From positions 3,703-9,417 of the forward strand of contig JABAAV010000062.1 in assembly GCA_014238595.1 (NCBI GenBank): a stretch of DNA of 5,715 nt, read 5' to 3'. Shown in pieces: positions 1 to 5,715 of this stretch; positions within the stretch are counted from its first letter, which is position 1; each line of letters opens with the position of its first letter. The DNA comes from Myxococcales bacterium (GTDB lineage: Bacteria; Myxococcota_A; Polyangia; Haliangiales; J016). The position numbers and the translations under genes are program-made. The notes under the pieces were generated by a model. It was not told the DNA's origin and made no database searches. It saw only the letters and a list, made by a program, of their open reading frames with translations.

Positions 1-1360
1 TCCTTGTATCCAAGGAGCCTATTTGTTTTTGTGCGACACCATATAAAATAAAGAAATTCACGAAAGCAGCAATAGCAGTACCCATGGCAAGAATACGATA
101 TCCATAAATGGGGTGAAGAGTTGCATTGAGGATCACATTGATAGCAACGGCAATCATCGAAGCTATCATGGGGATACGAGTATTTTCAAGAGAGTAAAAT
201 GCAGGTGCGATCACCTTGACACCGGCATAGGTTACTAGTCCTGGAAGATAAAACGAAAGCGCCGCTGCAGTGTTTGCTGTATCTATTGACGTAAATTCTC
301 CGCGTTCATAGATGAGGGCAATGATTGGCTCACCCAATAATAATAATCCTATGGTTGCCGGTACTGTAAGAAATAAGAGCCAGTGAATGTTTTGAGAGAT
401 TTGATTTGAAATCGTTTCTTTGTCCCATGTTGTCGCTGCATCAGCATAACGTGGTATGGCAGCTGTTGCCAATGACACACCTAGAACACCAATAGGTAAT
501 TGAAGAAATCTGAACGCATAATTAAGCCACGAAACGGCACCCGGTTCAGTGCTTGCAAACCAAGAGTTAACAAAAATATTAATTTGAATAGCTGCAACGC
601 CTAAAGCAGCAGGTCCCATAAGTCGTACAACTTTTCTTACTTCTGCATTGCGAAAACACAGATCAAACGATAGCTTGAAACGATAGCCTAACTTGTACAA
701 CGCAGGTATTTGTACGATGAGTTGTGCCATACCTCCTAAAACGACAGCAATTGACCAAATAATAACCAGTGTATAAGGAGGGAATGTACTCCACCATAGA
801 AGAGCACCAACGCATAATGCGACGATGTTAAACAGTATGGGAGCCAATGCAGGAGTTTTGTAATGATCTTGAGCATTGAGCATCCCCATGGCTACAGTCG
901 CAATCGAAATGAAAGGCAAGAAAGGCAGCATGATTCGTGTGAGAAGGACTGTGGTTTCTATTTTGTCAGGTTCTGTGGCATAGCCACCCGCAATGGCATA
1001 AACAACCGTTGGTGTAAAAATACCTAACAGAAGCGTGATGCTCCCTACAATAATAATTAAATTGCCAATAATGCGGTTTGTTACGGTATAGGCATTTTGC
1101 AATCCATGTTTGTGTGTTGTTTTAGTAAAAACAGGGATAAAAGCTTGTGATAAGGCACCTTCTGCAAATAAATCTCGAAGAAGGTTGGGAATACGAAATG
1201 CGATGATAAAAGCATCAGCAAATGCGGTAGCACCCAATAGTGCCGCAAACATTTGTTCACGAAAAAGACCTAGAACGCGCGATAATATGGTCGCCTTTGT
1301 CATAAGACTTAATGTATTGCCTAGGCTTTTTCGGGATATTGGTTGAGAAAATAGCATCAT
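1..1360 (-). CDS. murJ: Lipid II flippase MurJ (MviN family), C-terminus cut by window edge
   Basis: Inner-membrane protein that flips the peptidoglycan precursor lipid II to the periplasmic face. The minus strand is open without interruption from an ATG at 1360-1358 (or the adjacent ATG at 1357) to position 1, giving 453 codons; a typical MurJ is about 500-530 aa, so roughly the last tenth is missing. Visible family hallmarks are SRVLGLFRE (residues 27-35), FADAF (47-51), RIPNLLRDLFAEGALSQAF (56-74), and later FRFLQLPIGVLGVSLAT. R28, R34, D49 and R62 appear to match the essential R18, R24, D39 and R52 of E. coli MurJ. Many hydrophobic stretches are present, as expected for a 14-helix MOP-superfamily transporter. 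No strong Shine-Dalgarno precedes the ATG, only GAG about 11 nt upstream. It is divergent from lexA across a 58-bp spacer. Family assignment is firm; the choice between the two ATGs is not. Confidence 0.96.
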   Translation of the reverse strand, partial: MMLFSQPISRKSLGNTLSLMTKATILSRVLGLFREQMFAALLGATAFADAFIIAFRIPNLLRDLFAEGALSQAFIPVFTKTTHKHGLQNAYTVTNRIIGNLIIIVGSITLLLGIFTPTVVYAIAGGYATEPDKIETTVLLTRIMLPFLPFISIATVAMGMLNAQDHYKTPALAPILFNIVALCVGALLWWSTFPPYTLVIIWSIAVVLGGMAQLIVQIPALYKLGYRFKLSFDLCFRNAEVRKVVRLMGPAALGVAAIQINIFVNSWFASTEPGAVSWLNYAFRFLQLPIGVLGVSLATAAIPRYADAATTWDKETISNQISQNIHWLLFLTVPATIGLLLLGEPIIALIYERGEFTSIDTANTAAALSFYLPGLVTYAGVKVIAPAFYSLENTRIPMIASMIAVAINVILNATLHPIYGYRILAMGTAIAAFVNFFILYGVAQKQIGSLDTR

Positions 1361-1418
1361 TATTTGACATACTCTATATTTGTTCAGTACTTATAGGGGT
1401 AAGAGCGAAAGGGAAATT
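1361..1418. promoter_or_regulatory. Divergent murJ/lexA promoter region
   Basis: This 58-bp spacer must hold the start signals for lexA to the right and probably murJ to the left. A perfect TTGACA sits at 1364-1369 on the plus strand, but no good -10 lies 16-18 nt downstream: TATATT (1375-1380) is too close and TATAGG (1392-1397) is 22 nt away. Weak TATA-like sequences also exist on the minus strand. AGGGA at 1410-1414, 4 nt before the lexA ATG, is a modest ribosome binding site. The promoters are inferred from gene layout; the exact boxes cannot be fixed by eye. Confidence 0.5.
1372..1388 (+). promoter_or_regulatory. Candidate LexA box (GTTCAG type) upstream of lexA
   Basis: The 17-mer CTCTATATTTGTTCAGT ends in GTTCAG followed by T. 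It agrees at 14 of 17 positions with the LexA-box consensus I recall for Myxococcus xanthus (CTRHAMRYBYGTTCAGS). It lies 31-47 nt upstream of the lexA ATG, where binding would block transcription, so autorepression is plausible. The E. coli type (CTGT-N8-ACAG), the alphaproteobacterial type (GTTC-N7-GTTC) and the Gram-positive type (GAAC-N4-GTTC) were not found here. The left half-site is degenerate and only one site was examined, so this is a candidate. Confidence 0.4.
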
Positions 1419-2051
1419 ATGTCTAGAAACGATAACAATAATGCACTAACACACAGACAACAAGAAATTTTAGATTTCATTGTTTATTCTATTGATGTTA
1501 ATGGGTATCCGCCTACGTTGCGTGAAATTGGAACTCAATTTGATATTTCATCAACCAATGGTGTCAGCGATCATATTAAAGCACTTGAGCGAAAAAAAAC
1601 GATTGTGCGCAGTGGCTCAAAATCAAGAGCTATTCGTCCGACAAACATGCCATCTACCCATCGTATTCGGATTCCTGTTGTCGGTAATGTTGCCGCAGGG
1701 GAGCCATTACTTGCTGTGGAAAACATTGAAGACACGGTTGAAGTGGATCGATTTTTTATTGGCAATCATCAAGAAGTGTTTTCCCTGCGTGTTGTAGGTG
1801 AATCGATGATTAATGATGGTATTTATGATGGTGATTATCTTTTTGTATGCAAAACATTACAGATTTCTACAGGTTCGATTGTTGTGGTTATGATCGAAGG
1901 TGAAGCGACTGTGAAACGTTATTATCCTGAAGGTGATCAAATTCGATTCCAACCTGCCAATGATGCCATGCAACCTATCTTTGTCCGTCAAACTGATATG
2001 CGTTCCATAGATATTATCGGTGTTGTTGTTGGTGTTTATCGAAAAATCTAA
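1419..2051 (+). CDS. lexA: LexA, SOS-response repressor and autopeptidase (EC 3.4.21.88)
   Basis: A 210-aa protein, close to the usual 200-240 aa. LexA represses DNA-damage genes and cleaves itself when RecA filaments form on single-stranded DNA. Residues 1-72 are the winged helix-turn-helix: RQQEILDFI at 13-21, YPPTLREIG at 30-38 and the recognition-helix region STNGVSDHIKALERK at 45-59. The C-terminal S24 peptidase domain has the Ala93-Gly94 cleavage bond in NVAAGEPL, the nucleophile Ser129 in VVGESM and the general base Lys166 in ATVKRYY, so it looks fully functional. ATG 1419 is chosen because it has a purine-rich AGGGA 4 nt upstream and begins at the normal family N-terminus; extending to TTG 1380 would add 13 unconserved residues and run through the putative operator. 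It is divergent from murJ and followed by the TonB-like gene on the same strand after 48 nt. Probably autoregulated. Confidence 0.97.
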   Translation: MSRNDNNNALTHRQQEILDFIVYSIDVNGYPPTLREIGTQFDISSTNGVSDHIKALERKKTIVRSGSKSRAIRPTNMPSTHRIRIPVVGNVAAGEPLLAVENIEDTVEVDRFFIGNHQEVFSLRVVGESMINDGIYDGDYLFVCKTLQISTGSIVVVMIEGEATVKRYYPEGDQIRFQPANDAMQPIFVRQTDMRSIDIIGVVVGVYRKI

Positions 2052-2078
2052 CGATCATACCTTTGACAAATAGATCGT
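2051..2078. repeat. Short inverted repeat in the lexA-tonB spacer
   Basis: ACGATC (2051-2056, starting on the last base of the lexA stop codon) and GATCGT (2073-2078) are perfect inverted 6-bp arms around a 16-nt loop. There is no T-run, so it is not a classical terminator. It could be a weak mRNA hairpin or an operator, but 6-bp arms at this spacing also arise by chance. Confidence 0.25.
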
Positions 2079-2090
2079 GCCTTGTACTCT

Positions 2091-2095
2091 GAGGT
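2091..2095 (+). promoter_or_regulatory. Ribosome binding site that decides the TTG start of the TonB-like gene
   Basis: GAGGT at 2091-2095 matches the core of the Shine-Dalgarno GGAGGT and ends 4 nt before TTG 2100. The upstream in-frame TTG at 2082 has no comparable purine block. The site therefore supports a non-ATG start at 2100. Confidence 0.6.
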
Positions 2096-2099
2096 TTCT

Positions 2100-3320
2100 T
2101 TGAACAAAACAAGACATTTGAATCATTCCCATGTGTTTTTGTGGCTGTTTTTCGCACTAATCATTCACGTGTTCATTGGAAGTGCTTATATGATATTCAA
2201 GACGGTGCCGTTACCGATGCTTCGTATTCATGTGATTGGCAATGGTGAAATACAGATTGAATCTTTTGATGTTCATGAGGCATCTCCCATGGCTGCTTCA
2301 GTTCTTGGTCGATGTAATTCAGATTGTACGTATTCATTTCCTGTGGGGACTTCGGTCATTGTATTGCCTACTTATCAACACCAAATATCCTCGTGGGGAG
2401 GGGTATGTCGCCAGAGTATATCTGATAAGTTTTGTGTTGTTCATCTCAATACATCGTCTGATGTTGATGCAATTTTTCCAGAAATTCCAAAAAAACTTAA
2501 TGTGACATGGCAAACAAAATTACCGGAAACAGTCAAAAAAAACACACTGAAAGACAAGAAAATACGACCTGATGCACCCATTAGCGTCGAGTTAAACTCT
2601 GATACTCATATTGTTGATCATGCACCTTCAAATGCTGAATTCTTATCAGATAAAAATCGCGATGTTGCTGAACAAACACAAAATAAACAACGTACTATGA
2701 CTGACAAACTATTAGCGATGCGACAAGATTGGCAACAACCATCATCGTTGATGACACCTAATCTTTCTATAACATACGATGACTATGCGAGAATCATAGG
2801 AAAAAAAGCCCTTGAAAAAGAAAAACAAAATACTCTTGAACGCAAGAATTCTTCGTCATGGACAGGTGCTCTTTCACAATCATTGTCTGCGATTGAAAAT
2901 TTTATTCCATCCGTTCGATCAGGCAATCAAGATGCGTTGCGAACACGTGCAGATCCCTTTGCTTTATATATTGCACGTATGCACCGTAAAATTCACAGCT
3001 TATGGGGATATGGGTTCTTGGTTGTTTTATCTGAAAAAAACGCTGACGATCCATTAAATAATATGAATTTAATGTCTAAAATTGAGATCGTCCTTAACCC
3101 AAATGGCTCAGTAGATAAGGCTGGTATTGTTGTATCTTCCGGTGAATTTTTGTTTGATGTCGCAGCAGCATCTGTGATTAATGCTGCAGCTCCTTTTTTG
3201 CCTACACCACAAGTACTTCGATCTTATGACAATAAAGTTTATCTGCATTGGAGATTCTACAGAGGAAATAGACAATGTGGCACTTTTGGTGTTGATAAAT
3301 TTATTTTAAATGGTTCTTAG
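2100..3320 (+). CDS. TonB-family protein with an N-terminal membrane anchor and an InlB B-repeat-like domain
   Basis: A 406-aa protein from TTG 2100, chosen for its GAGGT ribosome binding site. Residues 12-33 are one hydrophobic membrane segment. Residues about 42-126 follow the pattern GxGxI...C..C...F..G..V.VLP....I..W.G.C......C.V......V.A.F, with cysteines at 72, 76, 103 and 112; this resembles bacterial InlB B-repeat/Flg_new_2 domains. Residues about 130-285 are polar and low in proline, unlike the Pro-rich spacer of classical TonB. Residues about 286-403 look like a TonB/TolA C-terminal domain: FALYIARMHRKIHSLW, then IEIVLNPNGSVDKAGIV, then VYLHWRFYR. The inferred topology is an inner-membrane anchor with a periplasmic remainder that contacts outer-membrane or envelope partners using proton-motive force. 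No ExbB, ExbD or receptor gene is nearby, so its partner is unknown. It may be cotranscribed with lexA (48-nt gap). Family assignment is fairly sure; the exact role is not. Confidence 0.8.
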   Translation: MNKTRHLNHSHVFLWLFFALIIHVFIGSAYMIFKTVPLPMLRIHVIGNGEIQIESFDVHEASPMAASVLGRCNSDCTYSFPVGTSVIVLPTYQHQISSWGGVCRQSISDKFCVVHLNTSSDVDAIFPEIPKKLNVTWQTKLPETVKKNTLKDKKIRPDAPISVELNSDTHIVDHAPSNAEFLSDKNRDVAEQTQNKQRTMTDKLLAMRQDWQQPSSLMTPNLSITYDDYARIIGKKALEKEKQNTLERKNSSSWTGALSQSLSAIENFIPSVRSGNQDALRTRADPFALYIARMHRKIHSLWGYGFLVVLSEKNADDPLNNMNLMSKIEIVLNPNGSVDKAGIVVSSGEFLFDVAAASVINAAAPFLPTPQVLRSYDNKVYLHWRFYRGNRQCGTFGVDKFILNGS

Positions 3321-3321
3321 A

Positions 3322-3344
3322 TGTCAATGATTGTTAGCTTGACA
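3322..3344. repeat. Inverted repeat overlapping the tRNA promoter -35 box
   Basis: TGTCAA (3322-3327) and TTGACA (3339-3344) are perfect inverted 6-bp arms with an 11-nt spacer, directly after the TonB-like gene stop. The right arm is the -35 hexamer of the tRNA promoter. It might act as a weak hairpin at the end of the upstream mRNA or as an operator; no T-run follows. It may also be chance. Confidence 0.25.
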
Positions 3345-3367
3345 GAATGTAATATGGTGCTTATCAA
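3339..3367 (+). promoter_or_regulatory. Sigma-70-type promoter for tRNA-Leu
   Basis: A perfect TTGACA -35 at 3339-3344 is separated by exactly 17 nt from TATCAA (3362-3367), which matches TATAAT at four of six positions. Transcription would start near 3374-3375, about 7 nt before the mature tRNA 5' end. Placement in a 61-bp gap immediately ahead of the tRNA supports it. Confidence 0.65.
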
Positions 3368-3381
3368 CAGCTTAGAAATAC

Positions 3382-4487
<1,106 letters not shown>

Positions 4488-4490
4488 CGA

Positions 4491-5465
4491 TTAGTTATGA
4501 GTATTTTTGAGTTTTGTAATTTCTTCCATGAGTAGAGGTAGTGCTTCTTCCCATGTGGCAACCAATCCGTAATCAGCAATTTGAAAAATCGGTGCTTCTG
4601 CATCTTTATTGATAGCAACGATAAATTTTGAATTTTTCATTCCTGCTAAATGTTGAATGGCACCTGAAATTGCTATTGCAATGTAAAGATTAGGTGCGAC
4701 AGCTTTTCCCGTTTGACCAATTTGTAAATCACTAGGAACAAAGCCTGCATCGGTAGCTGCTCGAGAAGCCCCCATAGCAGCACCAAGAAGATCACACAGT
4801 TTTTCAATGTGACTAAAATTTTCTGCGTTTTTCATACCACGTCCACCCGAAACAATGATTGTGGCTTCATTGAGATCAGGGCGTTCACTAACACTGTTCT
4901 CAATACGAAGCACCGAAGCATCTATGGGAGATAATGTTCCTGCTGATTCGTTAACGATGTCTGAAGTTGGTGTTGGGAGTGGTTGTGCTGGATCAACCTC
5001 GCTTTGTCGTACCGTAACACACATAATGGGCGAAGATACTTGTATTGTGGCATAGGCATTACCGGCTAACACAGGTCGTTTAAATTGATCTTTATCAACG
5101 ACCGCGGAAATATCAGAAGCCAATCCACTTTGCATTTTAATTGCAACACGTGGCATGACATCTTTTCCAACACTGGTTGCCGTTGCTACAATGCTACTTA
5201 CATTATTCTTTTTTGCTATAGCTTCGATGATCGGTGCATAGATCTCAGCTGTATAATGTTCAAGATTCGGATCATCGACAACGATCACTTGATTCCCATA
5301 GTTACAAGCATCTTGTTGTGCGTTAGTTGTTCCTTTTCCAATTAATAACAATATCACGTCACCTCCGTGATGGCTTGCTAAGTCTCTCGAAACAGAAATG
5401 GCAGCTTTTGAACTGACACGTAATTGATTGTCAGTGACTTCACAGAATGTAAGAATATTTCCCAT
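4491..5465 (-). CDS. etfA: Electron transfer flavoprotein, alpha subunit
   Basis: A 324-aa protein, the normal length for EtfA. With EtfB it forms a soluble heterodimer holding FAD and AMP, which takes electrons from acyl-CoA and related dehydrogenases and passes them to ETF:quinone oxidoreductase or similar acceptors. The N-terminal alpha/beta domain covers about 1-190. The C-terminal FAD domain shows SGGRGM (206-211), the GASRAATDAGFV stretch (232-243), IGQTGKAVAPNLYIAI (249-264), SGAIQHLAGM (267-276) and the AINKDAEAPIF motif (284-294). All conserved FAD-contact blocks are present, so the protein looks intact. ATG 5465 has an AGGAG ribosome binding site at good spacing. etfB lies 26 nt upstream and the hydrolase 3 nt downstream on the same strand, indicating one operon; its promoter is outside the window. 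Confidence 0.97.
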   Translation of the reverse strand: MGNILTFCEVTDNQLRVSSKAAISVSRDLASHHGGDVILLLIGKGTTNAQQDACNYGNQVIVVDDPNLEHYTAEIYAPIIEAIAKKNNVSSIVATATSVGKDVMPRVAIKMQSGLASDISAVVDKDQFKRPVLAGNAYATIQVSSPIMCVTVRQSEVDPAQPLPTPTSDIVNESAGTLSPIDASVLRIENSVSERPDLNEATIIVSGGRGMKNAENFSHIEKLCDLLGAAMGASRAATDAGFVPSDLQIGQTGKAVAPNLYIAIAISGAIQHLAGMKNSKFIVAINKDAEAPIFQIADYGLVATWEEALPLLMEEITKLKNTHN

Positions 5466-5470
5466 GGTTT

Positions 5471-5475
5471 CTCCT
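5471..5475 (-). promoter_or_regulatory. Ribosome binding site of etfA
   Basis: AGGAG on the minus strand ends 5 nt before the etfA ATG. It is a strong Shine-Dalgarno inside the 26-nt etfB-etfA gap, so etfA is initiated independently within the operon. Confidence 0.75.
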
Positions 5476-5491
5476 GTACAAAGTTGTTGTG

Positions 5492-5715
5492 TTAGAGTGC
5501 TTTTGCTTCTTCGTGAAGTTTTTTGACGAGTTCTGCGGCATCAGTGACAATGACTCCCGCTTTGCGTGCTTCGGGAGGTTCGTAGGATAAATCTTTGATG
5601 AGCGGTGTGACCAACATAGATAAATCGGCAAAGGTATAAATTTCAAGTGGTTTCTTTTTTGTGTGAATTTCAAAAATATGCTTTCTTGCCTTAGAATCAG
5701 GATTTCCTATTTCAA
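5492..5715 (-). CDS. etfB: Electron transfer flavoprotein, beta subunit (C-terminal 73 residues only)
   Basis: The minus strand is open from the right edge to TAA at 5494-5492, giving the last 73 residues of a protein whose family is about 250-265 aa. The end, ARKAGVIVTDAAELVKKL, followed by a charged helical tail, is the typical EtfB C-terminus (xAGxxVxDVxELVxKLxxEA), which wraps onto EtfA. The position immediately ahead of etfA supports it. EtfB binds the AMP and contains the loop that recognises partner dehydrogenases; that part is outside the window. It is the first visible gene of the etfB-etfA-hydrolase operon. Confidence 0.92.
   Translation of the reverse strand, partial: EIGNPDSKARKHIFEIHTKKKPLEIYTFADLSMLVTPLIKDLSYEPPEARKAGVIVTDAAELVKKLHEEAKAL

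Noticed and set aside
541..550. Second GTTCAG (as in a LexA box) near 544
   Set aside because: It is inside the murJ coding sequence and lacks the left part of the consensus.
1110..1346. Plus-strand 78-aa reading frame
   Set aside because: It lies wholly antisense to the conserved N-terminal part of murJ and has no recognisable protein features.
1380..1418. N-terminal extension of lexA from TTG 1380
   Set aside because: It would add 13 residues before the normal LexA N-terminus, has no ribosome binding site, and overlaps the promoter and putative operator.
1480..1797. Reading frames overlapping lexA in other frames (also minus strand 1571-1765)
   Set aside because: They are shadows of lexA, whose own frame contains all LexA motifs.
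2063..2090. Promoter for the TonB-like gene: TTGACA 2063-2068, 16 nt, TACTCT 2085-2090
   Set aside because: The -10 matches only three of six positions, and the resulting start near 2097 would remove the ribosome binding site from the mRNA.
4855..5345. Plus-strand reading frames opposite etfA (4855-5055, 5085-5345)
   Set aside because: They are antisense to conserved EtfA sequence and show no family motifs.
5440..5673. Minus-strand 77-aa frame spanning the etfB end and etfA start
   Set aside because: It is out of frame with the recognisable EtfB C-terminus in the same DNA and would overlap the etfA ribosome binding site.

Overview
The window is AT-rich bacterial DNA, coding on both strands with short gaps and no mobile element, CRISPR array or rRNA. 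A TonB-family envelope protein points to a Gram-negative cell. Two clues hint at a myxobacterial or other former-deltaproteobacterial lineage, despite the low GC. One is the style of the TonB C-terminal domain, with its MHRKIHSLW and GTFGVDKFIL stretches. The other is a GTTCAG-type LexA-box candidate in front of lexA. Both rest on memory of these families, so the assignment is tentative.

Layout. Positions 1-1360 (minus) hold most of murJ, the lipid II flippase, whose C-terminal end lies outside the window. A 58-bp divergent spacer follows, with promoter-like sequences and the LexA-box candidate. On the plus strand, lexA (1419-2051) is followed 48 bp later by an unusual TonB-like protein (2100-3320). 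This protein has one N-terminal membrane segment, a cysteine-containing domain resembling the InlB B-repeat family, a polar linker and a TonB C-terminal domain. Next comes a promoter and a tRNA-Leu gene (3382-3464) with the rare bacterial anticodon AAG and no encoded CCA.

From 3423 to the right edge everything is on the minus strand and looks like one operon, read right to left: etfB (C-terminal part only), etfA, then a glycoside-hydrolase-like TIM-barrel gene starting 3 nt after the etfA stop. That gene has no stop codon before the convergent tRNA, so its last 13 codons and its stop are antisense to the 3' half of tRNA-Leu.

How the genes work together. EtfB and EtfA form the heterodimeric electron carrier between acyl-CoA and other dehydrogenases and the respiratory chain. 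MurJ (cell wall), LexA (SOS response) and the TonB-like protein (envelope energy transduction) are functionally unrelated neighbours. The main points of interest are the hydrolase/tRNA overlap, the AAG anticodon, the TonB domain architecture and the hydrolase in an etf operon. I see no clearly new multi-gene system.
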